Shown: positions 46,771-58,767, counted from the first letter of the stretch. The stretch is 64,000 bases of DNA from Halisarca cf. caerulea (GCA_963170055.1 CAUJGJ010000313.1:716701-780700), one strand, 5' to 3'. Notes: generated from the letters alone by a model not told the origin. Made by a program: numbers and translations.

Positions 46771-47217
46771 TCTTAGTTACTAATGTAAAGTCCAAGTAAT
46801 TCACTATTATAGCATACGCAGGACAACGGCGGGCGAAATCGACAATATAGTTTATTGTACACAAGACTTTTTGTCATAGAAGCAATAAAAGACTTAGTAT
46901 TAGTGTTCTCTAAGAGAACAAGGCGAGAGGCGCCTCTCTTAAGCCCTTTATTACTTCTTTTGTGGGCTATATACGAAACTCACATTGACACAAGGACGGC
47001 GGCGAAAACACCACGCAAATTCCTCATTATTCGCGGGCACACTTAACAATGATGACAAAAGACGGTTTTCCTTTCAAACAAAGAAGATGTAGTGCTCCGC
47101 GGCTCTCGTATTCCGAAGAAAGAGTAGATTCAAAACAATGACCGCCAAAGCCACTATAGTGGCTCGTGAACGATAACGGGTATGCGAAAAAATTTAACGC
47201 GAACGATAAAAGGTTAA

Positions 47218-49140
47218 TATATTCAATGCACTATATCTTCATCATCCACTAGGATTCTGAATTACCTTTTGATGTACTTGCTAGTGGCTCCATTGGTACT
47301 ACTCCAACTGAGGCTTTTGTGACGTGTTTACCATCAGGCTGCTGTCGGTGGTGGAAGTCCTCTGGAACCTGTTCTGCTGCTTTTGAATTAGTAGACACCT
47401 CTGAATCTACAATAGCTTTTGCCTATATCATTAGAAAATATGCATGCATTGCATGACAAATGTTTTTTTTATTTAAATAATTTAAAAGTTTAACATTTGC
47501 TTGGTTGCTGTATAGTAGAATCTTATTAAGTGGAACCTCCACAGACCTCAAAAAAATCCACTTAATGAGAGTTCCACTTAATATATTGAAAGTCAAGAAT
47601 TTCAATGTCCCTGCATCCACAAGCAGTAGTATTGAATTGCACTATTCATAGCCCTGTTATTATAAATTAAATCATTCGATCTTCAGATTAAAAAAGGCCA
47701 TTGCAATCAAATTTAGTTTAAAGTTCTTACCAGATAATTACAATAATATTGCAAAGTACTTATAGTTAGACAGTTGACCAAATTTTAAGGATATAATATC
47801 GGCAATTGAGGTGAAGTGAACTTCACCCGATCAATGATATTGAAGAACAATTAAGGTCAGGCCCGTATGCAGGAATCCCAAAAGGGGAGTTACATGAGCA
47901 AATTTTTAAAACGAAGTCTATTATTTACGGATTTTTCATACCTTCAACAACAGTTTAAGGATGAATTTTGTTGTAGCATATTAGTACTCAACTTGTAACA
48001 AGGTCCATAATTGTATATTGTGTCTAAAATAGCAATTCAGCTACGTATTGGCCTTGGTATCACTAAACAATGATGTCATTGTGGTGTAAAATGACGTCAT
48101 CCATAATCATGGCCGCTCTTTGTGACCTAAAATCTGCTGTTGGAAAATAAGGAATATTGGTCGAAATCTTAAGAAACTTCATATTTTAACTATAATTAAG
48201 GCTATACTAAGATTTTATAATTGATATCATAGATTTGGGTGATTTTTATTTAATTATTGGTGATCTGCCTGGGCATGGCTAGGTATTGTACTAATAGTGT
48301 AAAACTATTGGGCTCCATTAGAGGGGGTTCGTCCGAACCCTTCGAACCCCCCCCCCCCCCCTGTGTACAGGCCTGAAGGTACGTACTCTTTGTGAGCTTA
48401 AATTCAAATAGAAGAGTCTGTTTTACTATTAGCACCTAAACTGACAAAATGAAGCAAGAAAGACTCCTGTTAACAATAAGAATGTAGTTCACGATATATA
48501 GTTTTACGATATGTTTGACTTCCTACTTAGTAACTAGTATATATTATAAATCTGTCGTTTCTGTGACTATACTCTTTTTCGGCAATGTTGAGCACTATTT
48601 TCATGGTGGTAACTTACTTTTGGAGGGCAGTGTATCATGAGCCATGGTTAGTCTCGCGTGGCCAGCCCCTTTTTCCTGTTCTCTGCACTTCCGTTTGAGG
48701 GAGCCATGGTAGTGGTCCATATGTAGGGATAATGTGGAAAACCATGGCTGCCCATACATTAGAACTGACTGTATTTTCACTGAAAACTGACTTCCGGTAT
48801 TATTGGAACTCTAAAAACAGCATATTAGGCTTTTATGACCGTTTTTGATAAATTAATTTAAAAGTATAAAAGAGCCTTCTAGATGCCTTTTATGCACTAC
48901 ATTTCGGAAAGTTTACATAGTGAGAAAGGTCATGATTTTGGCTTCTTAAATTATTATTCTTCTGATGATTCTTCTCGTAGAACAGGCTAGAGCTTGCTAG
49001 AAGAGACACTTAAGATTGGTTTTACCTCCATTTTAACCAAGACTTTATATATATAAGTACTATATATACTCACAATGAGGTACAGGCACCATATTAAAGT
49101 ATGGTACGGGGGCACTCTGTAATACGAGCCTATAGAGCAT
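47218..49140. other. Mostly unassigned; one candidate exon and a poly-C tract
   Basis: A minus-strand open segment at about 47265-47421 with good borders (acceptor ATGATATAG, donor GTAATT) encodes AKAIVDSEVSTNSKAAEQVP and more; it could be an exon of an unseen gene. There is a C run at 48346-48361. Around 48650-48760 TCTCGCGTGGCCAGCCCC and CCATACATTAG resemble repeat X-type ends. Nothing else is recognised. Confidence 0.35.
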
Positions 49141-49184
49141 GCCTTTAGTCGTTCCAAGGGTGCCCTGCCTATACTCTCTGTCAC

Positions 49185-49748
49185 AATGCCATCAGAGACA
49201 TCACCGCTCAATTCCTCACAGAGGTCTGTCCCAATGTTGGACTTGAACCACAACTGCAACCATTATCTGGAGAGACTTTCCAACACAAGACTTCAAGCAC
49301 CGATGATCAAGCACGTCTCGACATCCAGGCTCAGAATTTTTGAGACAGTAGCAATCGAACAACTTTCCTTGATGTTAGGGTTTTCAATGCTCATGCCCCA
49401 TCTAACTGCCTTTCCACCAATGCTTGTTACCGAAAGCACGAGTTAGAGAAACGTAGGAAATATGAGCAAAGGATCATTGAAGTTGATCATGGCACCTTCA
49501 CTCCCCTTGTTTTTCATCCAGTGGTGGTTGGAGCCCTGCAACCACCATGGCCCTCAAGAGGCTAGCCAGTCTCATGGTTGAAAAACACGGGCAACCACAC
49601 CACTCAGCTATGAGTTGGATCAGATGCCAGATCTCTCACAGCCTCATCAAGTCAGCAGTCGCCTGTATCAGGGCACCAATTAAGGTCATCCTATCATTCC
49701 CCATCAATGAAGGCTGTCAGTACCTCAGACCACCCTCTGGACCTTCTT
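49185..49748 (+). pseudogene. RLE-type LINE, C-terminal endonuclease region
   Basis: With a few breaks the plus strand gives DITAQFLTEVCPNVGLEPQL, then ARLDIQAQNF, then FLDVRVFNAHAPS, then HELEKRRKYEQRIIEVDHGT and FTPLVFHP. The order R-x-D ... D-V-x-V ... K..KY is like the PD-(D/E)xK restriction-like endonuclease that ends R2-class LINEs. It is likely the same family as 50.3-51.5 kb, but in the opposite orientation. Confidence 0.6.
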
Positions 49749-49857
49749 AGATCAGATGTCCGGATATGTGATTAACGGAACTATTATTGTATATGAATTT
49801 TGTACTATTGTTGGTCCACTGCTGGGCATGTGTTGAGTAATAATTATATACATTTAC

Positions 49858-50140
49858 ATTCGCTAGATCAGCCATTTTCGGATTAGTGGAATGGCTACAC
49901 AAGACTATAGCCGAATGCATACGTACACAAGGACACGTGTTGGATAATCGACGACTTCAGCGCTCCTTTGTTTGAGCCTTTGCATCTAGCTGCAGCTTTC
50001 TTAATTTTCTTTCTTACAACATTTTCTTTCCTTCGTTCCTTCTCATGCAACTGCAGTGAAAACCTTCTTTAGCAGCCTCTATTCGAGCAACTGCGTTTTA
50101 AATGAAAAAGTGCACATTGAGGGTGTATAAAAACCATTCA
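49858..50140 (+). repeat. Repeat X, partial diverged copy
   Basis: From CATTCGCTAGATCAGCCATT to GGGTGTATAAAAACCATTCA. It aligns to 19917-19974 plus 25079-25310 with many differences. Confidence 0.7.
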
Positions 50141-50367
50141 ACAAGTGATTCGAGTTTAAAAAACTTGTAGGCCACCTATGGCCCTGGAAACTCGAATCGC
50201 TTGGAAATTATCATTATTCACAAAACTAACGCTTCAAAGATCTCTTCTGCTCCAAAAGACTCTTCGCTGATGAAATGAGGAGCAAACATTCCAATTTCGT
50301 CGAATTATAGCCAAGAATTTAGTACCGCCTTAACGTCCACCATGTTGTTGACATATACTGTATATTT

Positions 50368-50402
<35 letters not shown>

Positions 50403-50460
50403 ATATAGTCATCGTTACGGACCTTACGGACACTTCCGGTGAAAATAAAAATAATATATG
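50140..50460. repeat. Repeat Z, copy 2 (inverse)
   Basis: Inverse of 44085-44390, including the GATTCGAGTTT hairpin arms, the CA/TA microsatellite and TTACGGACACTTCCGG. The short ATG frame reads MVDVKAV here against MADAKSV in copy 1. Confidence 0.7.
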
Positions 50461-51470
50461 GCTTACACTGAAAGGATGACCGCATGGGCAGTGAGAAGCA
50501 ATCCTGACTGGATTCCAACCAAACCTTAGACAGAGTGCATCTCTGAAAGATTGCTTGGACATGTTGAAACCATACTTTGCTAGGGGCAGACTAGTAAGCC
50601 ATGCTGATGCTCCTTTCTCACTGGATTGCTCCATGGACATTTGCTTGGACTTGGAAAGGGTGCTCTTCAAAGTGTTCACTTCCATTGCTATACAACTCCG
50701 ATTGTTGGCTTGGACTGTGTTCTTGATTTCTGATTGTGTTCTGCATGTTTCCTGTGAATAATCAGAAGATTGATCATGAATAATGCAAACGAGGGGCGAA
50801 GTGATCTCAGAACAGTCGTCAAAATGTTGCTTGGCTGATTTGGTAGGTACAGGTATACCGAGTCCACCATGACGAGCTGGAAAAGCTAAAAGCTCCCTTT
50901 CAGAATCACTGATTCAGAAGCATGCACATCCTGTGAACGCTGGCAGCAACTTTTGTCGTATCAAATTTTCCAACAGTTGCAAAAAAGATTCAAGGCCATG
51001 TATAGTACGCATGGAGAAAGTCCATTCACTCATGAGGCCACGGGTGAGAACTGCATGCCGTTTGAGGTTGGATGTTTGCGATTTCCAAAAGTCTTCTGAT
51101 CTCAGCTGACCATTTTTCAATTTTGTTTTGCACAAATTCTTCGACAAAAGATGGAGATCCAATGGGAGTATCCCAATACTTTTGACCCTCTATGGTGATG
51201 TTGACTCCATGCAGAATCTTGAAAGAGCGCCTCTACTGTGGGAAGGTGTTGTGGTTTTGTTATTATCCATGTTTTAGATGGATTTGGATAATAACCCAAT
51301 GCTGGACCATGCATGTGTAATGAGACCTTGCCTCCAGCTGCTGCGTCATCCACATACCAAATCTGTACAGCCTCGCTTTTGAGTTTGCCGATCAAGGGCA
51401 TTGTGGCAATGGCATACATTGCCATGGCAAGGGGGTCTCCTTGGGTGATCTATAGCGAATGTGCATATAC
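50460..51470 (-). pseudogene. RLE-type LINE reverse transcriptase fragment
   Basis: In several broken frames: TQGDPLAMAMYAIATMPLIG, QIWYVDDAAAGGK (the catalytic xxDD box), GPALGYYPNPSKTW, then KWTFSMRTIHGLE-like and LIRQKLLPAFTG, RELLAFPARHGGLGIPVP, GASAWLTSLPLAKYGF and CPCGHPFSVSHILF (a Cys/His finger). The order RT, thumb, finger is that of R2-like LINEs. The 5' part is cut off by repeat X at about 51470. Confidence 0.75.
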
Positions 51471-51895
51471 CTATTAAAATTTTTCTCCCTTTAGAAATAT
51501 AGGTACATGCAGCTTCAAAACCTACAAATTTAAAGGCACTACGCGCTAACAATTGGAGTTCATTGGCGAAAGATGAGACCTCTGGACCTTTCCTTGTGAC
51601 CTGCAGCTTATTTCGAAAAAAACGCCTGAATCATAAAATGCCAATGGTGTTGCAGAGCCATACATTGTCGTCTATGATTGCGAAGCTCTTCCAAGAGATT
51701 GGCCTACAAAGGCTTTAAACTACTTTATCTTGTAGCTAGTGTGCCAAAATGTACTAAAATTGCTTCGAAAGGCTTCTAAATTACTGTATCGCTAGTTTCT
51801 GGACGAAAATAAAATTTGCGCTAATGTATGGTGGCCATATGTTTTTCGGTGTCAATCCTACATATGGAGTACTACCATACTCCATAATAGGTATA
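51470..51895 (-). repeat. Repeat X, partial copy (inverse)
   Basis: TTTCTCCCTTTAGAAATATA through GTACTACCATACTCCATAAT; aligns to 58340-58767 with substitutions. Interrupts the LINE fragment to its left. Confidence 0.8.
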
Positions 51896-52420
51896 AGCCA
51901 TTTGCAATGAATATAATTACTTTCGGTACAATTCCATCAGTTAACAAATTAATGCATGGAATGATCTTTTCATGACTGATATTAAGTATGTACGTATTTA
52001 TAATGACTCATGTTTTCGTTTCTTGTGTCTAGGCTGGAGAACCAGACCCTTCATTTACAGTATTTCTGATCATCATTGCCCCACACAAAGGGTCTGGTGC
52101 ATAACTCATAAAAATTGTCCCAATGTCTGAAACTTTCCTGGACATTAACTTTTCACACCTTTTGCCAATAAATCTCATTAAATGTATATGCCATTGAATT
52201 AAAACTTAACTACAACTATGAACTCTATCATAAAATACGTGCTCTCAATTTAAGATGTCAGTGTAGGTCCTAACCATTCTTTGAAGGCTTTTTTCTGGCT
52301 AGAAGTGTAGTTTTGGAATAAAGTGCATGTGTGTAAGTGTCGTTCTTTAAAAGCGATTCAAGACTTGTTATTAGGACAATCTGGACCTTTCCACCAGTGA
52401 TATCAGCAAAAGCAGCCTAT
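51896..52420. other. No gene recognised
   Basis: AT-rich sequence. An imperfect inverted pair CCAGACCCTTCATT and AAAGGGTCTGG lies at 52043-52096. Confidence 0.4.
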
Positions 52421-52429
52421 GAGAACTAG

Positions 52430-53422
52430 TCAGTACTGCACGTGGTCTCTGTAGACAGGTCTTGTTCTCTGGTCTAAAATCAGCAAAATAAGCAGTGAGA
52501 CTAACACAAGTAACAACATTAGATGGATCAGGCAGACCGAGTAAATGATCAAAACGTGAGGTAGTAGAGTTGTGATCATCGTCTTGCCATAACCAGTTGG
52601 AAGTGATACAAAAACGTTGTTTCCCTTAAGTACACCTAAAATGGCCTCTCTGTGTTCCGCTTTGAGTTTGTGGATGTTGCAAATCCTTTGGATTTCATTG
52701 AAAGCAACACTTAGCTCACAGCCATGCATGTTGACAAATGCCTGCAATAATTACCAGCATAATATTATGCTCATGATGGAACGTGTTTGTAGGGGTATTG
52801 TGTCAGACCCAAACCTTCTCATGGGTGGTTTGGGTCTGGGTACCCAGGACTAGCTTGTGCCTTGCGAGTATGATATTTGGTGTGAAAAAACGTCTACGAC
52901 TTACACTCCATAAAATACATACAGTTACTGCATTTATATAGGAATCAAATAACATGGATTCCACTGTTACAGTATACACTTAGTCCAGTATCTTACAATT
53001 GACATGTGTACAATATCATGTAAATTGTACTCTACAAGCTGAGTCTATAATATCCAACTACCTACAATTCCACATACCTTTGCAATCACTTCCTCTGTAT
53101 AAACATTTTCTGCTAGCTTTCTGTGAAACATTGCAGACTCCAAGTCATCCATTTTCAGAAGCTCAAAAAAATTTTCAAACCGTTTCACTGTGCACTCTCC
53201 AAATAAATCGTCTAAAAACATTGTAGCTGCACTTCTACGTATGTGGCAATCTTGAATAGCTTGTTTACGTTCAAAAGAAATTACTCCTCTTTGAAAAAGC
53301 TTGTTTACAATCGAATGCACGTTTAATGTCTTAACCAGAGTATCATAATGATTTTGCAGTGCTTCTTTGTACAAGTCTGTTAGCTGACGCAGTTGTGATA
53401 AATTTTGCTCTGAATAAGCCAT
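52430..53422 (-). CDS. CARD-like domain spliced to a RecQ-type helicase start, partial
   Basis: Exon 1 is 53422-53078 (MAYSEQNLSQLRQL, 115 residues) with donor GTATGT. Exon 2 starts at 52741 after ATTATTGCAG; the join is phase 0. Residues about 18-90 look like a CARD: IVNKLFQRGVISFERKQAIQ followed by AATMFLDDLFGE and RFENFFELLK. Exon 2 has KLKAEHREAILGVLKGNNVF, then VSLPTGYGKT, the Q-motif and Walker A of RecQ-like DExH helicases. After LLPHVLII the frame becomes hydrophobic and helicase-like sense is lost; the other frame reads FDHLLGLPDPSNVVTC, so a frameshift near 52580 is likely. Downstream helicase motifs are not found, so the gene is truncated or continues elsewhere. Confidence 0.65.
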
Positions 53423-53713
53423 TATTCTAATAAAAAGCGATCCGAAAAGCAAAAAGGAAGTGAAATATGTGACCAACAGAACTAAATTGTTGAGTAGATA
53501 ACCACACAAATCATCACGTAAAACTGATGGAGGTACGATTTCGCGTATTGCACATCGAACAGCATGTAACTCAACTCACCCATTTATTTCACACACAAGC
53601 AACGTGAAAATCAGCTACAACGAATCATAGCTATCACGACTAAACCAACAGCTAAACATAGTATTCCGAAAAAACCCACGCCCGCCTAAGCCTAAGCTTA
53701 TCAAACCCAATCC

Positions 53714-53800
53714 ATAGATGATAGGCTAGGTCGCTTACCACGGTACGACGCCCTAGATACCTATACCATAGACGCCCTAGATACCTATACCAAAACTTGA
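53714..53800. repeat. Short dispersed repeat, copy 2, with local tandem
   Basis: Copy of 26248-26293, followed by a tandem GACGCCCTAGATACCTATAC pair. Confidence 0.7.
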
Positions 53801-54100
53801 TGAAGTTGTGACAGCAACTTAAGATCCAGTTGTAGCCATTCACCATAACAAAAAATCCAGTTCCAAAACTAACAGTGGAAAAGTAGAAGACAACTACTAT
53901 AGCACAGTACAGTATGTGGAGTGCACGGTAATGTACTGTACACATCAGATCTACATCTACCATCATGGTGCGGGGGGGGGGGGGGGAGGTGAAAGTTGGG
54001 CGGATCAAGGAGTACCACAAGATTACACCCACAATGTCACCTGCTACCCTGATGTATATAGCCTAGGTCAAGCTAGTCCAGCCAGCTGTAACCCACGTAC
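53786..54100. repeat. Segmental duplicate of 60748-61078
   Basis: About 315 bp at roughly 95 per cent identity by eye, including the G-run near 53970. It contains a broken minus-strand exon copy (FGTGFFVMVNGYNWILSCCH). Confidence 0.85.
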
Positions 54101-54500
54101 ATACAAACGCAAACCTATACCATAGACACTCTATACTACGTAAAGTTAGATTAGTGATGAATAATCAGCCGGTCATCCGGTCACGTGTGGCGGCCCGAAT
54201 CCTGCTCACAATGCTCTCTAGCTCGATACTGTTGGTAGATGTTCCAGATACTTGGCGAGGAGATCGATATCCACGCAAACATGTGATGGATGAAATTGAA
54301 TTTTCAATTCAATCGTTGTTTATTAATAAGTGTGCGCATCATGCCAAGATGGACACCAATCTAGCACTATACACAAAGTACAAATGAGAATATTATCGTA
54401 AACAAAACATGGTCAAGCACACTGAGCAAACTTGCATGACAGTCCAATTACTACATAATAAATCTAGCATGCCACATCCTAGAGATTAGTGCGAGAATCT
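54101..54500. other. No gene recognised
   Basis: A 77-residue plus-strand frame (54154-54387) starts MMNNQPVIRSRVAARI, with no known domain and no supporting splice context. Confidence 0.3.
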
Positions 54501-56600
54501 GATGGTTTGTGCATGCATCAGACAGGATGTTGACTACTGCCTTTCTATCATCGTTCAATCATTGAATGTCCTTCCTAAGCGCTTAATTGCATCACCAAGC
54601 CTATTCTGTGGTCATGCCATGCTTCACATCTCATGCAGTATCCAGTGGGTTACATCTGCAATCTTTCCACTCACACATTCCGTACAAAGCCGCCAGATCC
54701 CGGCTCTCTTTTCATCCCATGCCATCTGCCAGTTTCTACCTGAAATGCCGCAGTTCCACCTCTCAATTTAACCACTATTCTTCTATGATCATTCTTTGAC
54801 TTGAGATATGCACAGTGCAACTCCACTTCAAATTCCCCAATCATCTTCATCATTGACAACTTTCTTTATTGGTTCATCCTCCATCTTCTTCTTCCGCCCT
54901 TCTCTTACTCTTCGCCATACAGCACTCACCAATATCTCCTTTAGATCCACTTCTGCAATCTCTTCACATGATCTATACTCACACACTGCCAACCAAACTT
55001 ACTAACACACACAAGTTCACCATTTTCTGAATCCAATGAGTCAGACTCTTTTCATGCAAATTGAACAGCCTCTCCTACCCCCCTCTTCAAAAGTCTTTCT
55101 TCATACATTTTGCTATGCATTTGTACCAAAAAAGCATACACCTCACTCGAGCTTCCCACAACACTGGTGCCTCTCCCATCTCTGTCAATAGTGACACTTT
55201 GGGGTGCAAATTGCCCATGCACTTGACAAAGCATACAGTATACCGGTATATGCACACAGCTGAACTTTTGTTCCACAGTTTCCAAATTCCTAATACACCT
55301 CCAGATCTCGTCTCCATACATCATTGCTGAATCAACAAGGAAACTCAGCAGCTTCTTAAATGTACCCACCCCAATGTCTCCCACTTTTTCCCAACAACGA
55401 TGTATACCCAAGCCCCAAGCAAGTGTTTCCTTCCAACAGCTGCCTTGTCCTCTACCATCTCTTTCAGTTCCAAGTGATCATCCACCACACACCCTAAATA
55501 CCTGTACATATGGATGCATAAGGAATTTCCTCCTCATCTATACCTCATACTCCATGTTACACCTAGACACTGATTTTCTCCTCATGTGCATGATTGATGC
55601 CAGATTTGGCTACATTTATCTTCACCTCCAATCGCTACACCACTCCATCAAACATCCAGAATTTTTTTCAGCCCCATCCCTCCACATCTGAAAATACCAA
55701 TGAAGTGTCATCTGCAAACAGAAGACCTGGGATTGTGTCACCACCACACTCAATCCCACACTTCTCCTCAGGCAACCTTGTCACCAAGCTATTGATATAC
55801 AGTGCATGAGAGCAACAAAGGTGATAACACATATCCCTGGTCAACACAGCCCATTGCCCACAGGGGCATAGCCAGGAATTTAGAAAAGGGGGGGCAAAGA
55901 AATGAGCAAATTTGTGGTCACGCCCACTGTAAGTAACAGGCTTCTACTCCGTGAAACGGCTGCCACACGCGCTAATTCTATAGAGCAATAAAGTGACTCA
56001 AAAAGGGTTACTGACCGTACTAGTTTAGAATCTTTCAAAGCTCTCTTTGAGGAGGAAAGTCAATTCTTTCTAAGTTTCCTGGAATTTTTTTTGATTTTGG
56101 GAGTAAAGTAAGGAGTTACATGTTCTTATTTAAAAGGATCAAAATAATTTTTGATTGTGAAATTCTGAAAAAGGCATTTGCCCCTTTTGGCATGGGCATT
56201 TGCCCCTTTTGCACCCCCCTCGCTACGCCCCTGGCCCACTCCAAATTCCTCACTACCCACACTCCCTATTTCACCTGACATGAACTACCTTAGCTGGTAC
56301 ATACAGACCCTGAACAAACTTCAAACTTATAATTCCCAGTCACTCCTATAGCTGTTCCAAGCACCCCCATAGTTTCCTCCTATCCACCTTTTCAGATGCC
56401 TCAAGTTTGTAAATTCAATGAATGCCATTAGCATCCCCCCATTTTTCTTCATCATTTCCATCTGCCCCAGCACCACCAAATTCAACACCTGATCTCTACA
56501 CCCTTTCTGTTTTCAAAAACCATGCACCCTGTTCTTCTGTAATTAGCCCTTCCTTAATTTCACCCATGCTAGACAATCGGGCATTCGATCAACAGCATAC
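54500..56600 (-). pseudogene. Decayed LINE with reverse transcriptase, split by a hAT-like insert
   Basis: Minus-strand fragments in 5' to 3' order: DQVLNLVVLGQ and LMAFIEFTNLRHLKRW (about 56500-56370); the hAT-like insert; CVDQGYVLSPLLLSC; SLVTRLPEEKCGIECGGDT and GLLFADDTSLVFSDV (55795-55640, the catalytic xADD box); FKKLLSFLVDSAMMYGDEIW (about 55360-55300); and KLRGGTAAFQVETGRW (about 54750). The last block is shared with the LINE end at 10342-10893. Many stops and shifts; inactive. Confidence 0.8.
55861..56233. mobile_element. Short non-autonomous hAT-like element
   Basis: Ends CAGGGGCATAGCC and GCTACGCCCCTG with GCCCA directly repeated outside (55856-55860 and 56234-56238). It lies inside the LINE reverse transcriptase. 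Confidence 0.8.
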
Positions 56601-56869
56601 ATAACACCTTGATATGAGCTAATAATAATTCTATAACTTTCTACCTGCAATTCTGGTAGTTTTCTATATTGCACGTATCCGAACATGCATAAGCTGGTCC
56701 CATTGAGTGCCGATAAGTGATCGATCAGGTCTACTGTACTTTATTTTCCTATAGCACTATACTGGCCATATACATTATAAAGCCATACAGCTGCTATATA
56801 TTACATTATACTGTTTATTATAATATTATACAAAAAATTCAATTCAATCTGTCGGATCTTACCAGTTTT

Positions 56870-56871
<2 letters not shown>

Positions 56872-56911
<40 letters not shown>

Positions 56912-56920
56912 ACACACACA

Positions 56921-56973
<53 letters not shown>
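56872..56973. repeat. (CA)n microsatellite
   Basis: About 100 bp of CA with a few TA interruptions. Confidence 0.95.
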
Positions 56974-56982
<9 letters not shown>

Positions 56983-56989
56983 ATTATTA

Positions 56990-57489
56990 TAAATATATCA
57001 GAAGATTGATTAGCTAACAAGTGCAGTGTTTAGTTAACATCTTATGAATCAATTCGAGTGGTATATAAACCAATTAAGGAAGGAAATTGACACGTGTAAG
57101 TACTTACAGATTAATATTATGAACATGCACAATGTTAGGGCTGCGTTGAGTGAAACTCAATTTCATGCAATAATTTTACAAAAATTCAAATGTGGCACAT
57201 TCTTTGGACAGGTCTAAATTTGCTTTAGAAAGGCAGAGCACTGCCTCTTTTCACTGTTCACTTGAAGTCACCCATGGTCCGTATGAGCTCCCTTGGGAGG
57301 AGAGATCCCCAGTTGAATTGAACGCCTCCTTTTCGATGTACTCCTACCAAGAGGAGTCCATCTTTACTGGGAAACAAAATAGGTGACCCAGATGATCCTT
57401 TGTAGGTCACCGCATCATAGCCAATTGCAGGATCTACAGGTACGAAGATTCAAGCATGTTTTATCATGGTGCAAGCTGTGCAATAGTAA
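56990..57489. other. No gene recognised
   Basis: A 64-residue plus-strand frame (57192-57386) has no domain. Confidence 0.3.
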
Positions 57490-58048
57490 GTACAGTTTAT
57501 AAAAACCATTTAAAAATGGTAAAAGGATGTAGGATTGACACAGGATTTTGCAAAAGGCATTATCAAAAAGGATTCTCCAAAAACACTTGGAACAAGGGTA
57601 AGTTGCACAACCGGTACAGGGCTAGATGGGCAAAGGGCAAGACAGACATAGGGCTAGACGAGCATAGGGCTACACATACATAAGGCTAAACGGGTATAGG
57701 GCTAGACAGAGTTTAGTTGGATTGAGTGCACACTGTGCAAATTCCTACATCCCACACGTGCAGCACATTTTACAGTATATATGCAGGTGCTGCGGGATGT
57801 AGGAATTTGCACAGTGTGCACTCAATCCAACTAAACTCTGTCTAGCCCTATACCCGTTTAGCCTTATGTATGTGTAGCCCTATGCTCGTCTAGCCCTATG
57901 TCTGTCTTGCCCTTTGCCCATCTAGCCCTGTACCGGTTGTGCAACTTACCCTTGTTCCAAGTGTTTTTGGAGAATCCTTTTTGATAATGCCTTTTGCACA
58001 ATCCTGTGTCAATCCTACATCCTTTTACCATTTTTAAATGGTTTTTAT
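57490..58048. repeat. 560-bp palindrome with about 255-bp arms
   Basis: Arms 57490-57757 and 57788-58048 are nearly identical inverse copies around a spacer containing CACGTGCAGCACATTTTACA. Inside each arm is an irregular 20-bp repeat (AGGGCTAGACxxxxAT...). The right arm runs on into repeat X; the left arm ends near TTTATAAAAACCATTTAAAA. Confidence 0.9.
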
Positions 58049-58767
58049 AAACCCTTGTTCGTGCGGTTTTTCCTTTTATAGCGAAACGGTTGCTTGAATA
58101 GTTTTCCACTGCAGTTGAGAAGGAACACGATCAAATCTTGTAAGATAAAGAAACTAGAATCTATTCAGTTACCTGACTAAAATCAATTGATGTACCCATC
58201 TAGAAACAAATGCTCAAACAAAAAGAGCGCTGAAGTCGACGATCATCGAAGTACAGGCCTTGTGTACGTACGCGTACGTCTAGTCTCGCGTAGCCATTTC
58301 ACTAGTCCGAAAATGACTGATCCGGTGAATGTATGGAATTTGCCTATTAATTTTTTTCTCGCTTTAGAAGTGTAGGTGTTGCTTCAAAACCTACAAAAAA
58401 GGCACTTCGCGCTAACAATCGGAGCTCACTGGCGAAAGATGAGACCTCTGGACCCTTCGTGGCGACCTGTAGCTCAGTTCGAAAAAACGACGAGAAGAAG
58501 AAGAAGAATCTTAAAATGTACTGGTGTTGCGTAGCCATACATTTTCGTCTAAAATTTCGAAGTTCTTTAAAGACGTTGGCCTACGAAGGGTTTTAACCAC
58601 TTCATCTTATAGCTAGTGTGTCAAAGGGCACCAATATCACTTCTAAATGCTTCTAATTGTACTGTATCGTTAGTTTTCGGACGAAAACAAAATTTCCGCT
58701 AATGTATGGCGGCCATGTTTTATCGGTGTCAATCCTACATATGGAGTACTACCGTACTCCATAATAA
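58010..58767 (-). repeat. Repeat X, uninterrupted copy
   Basis: About 0.75 kb. On the minus strand it begins with the TTATGGAGTACGGTAGTACT palindrome and ends near ATGTAGGATTGACAC. It is the reference that shows where the 9.65-25.34-kb copy was interrupted. Non-coding apart from a short TTC/GAA run. Confidence 0.85.

Larger units (their letters stand above)
43984..47217 (-). mobile_element. piggyBac element
   Basis: TTAA at both ends (43984-43987 and 47214-47217), then terminal repeats CCCTTTATCGTTC and GAACGATAAAAGG. A subterminal palindrome GAGCCACTATAGTGGCTC at the left recurs at the right end (about 47151-47166). The transposase is on the minus strand. The left end also contains repeat Z (44085-44390). 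Confidence 0.9.
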
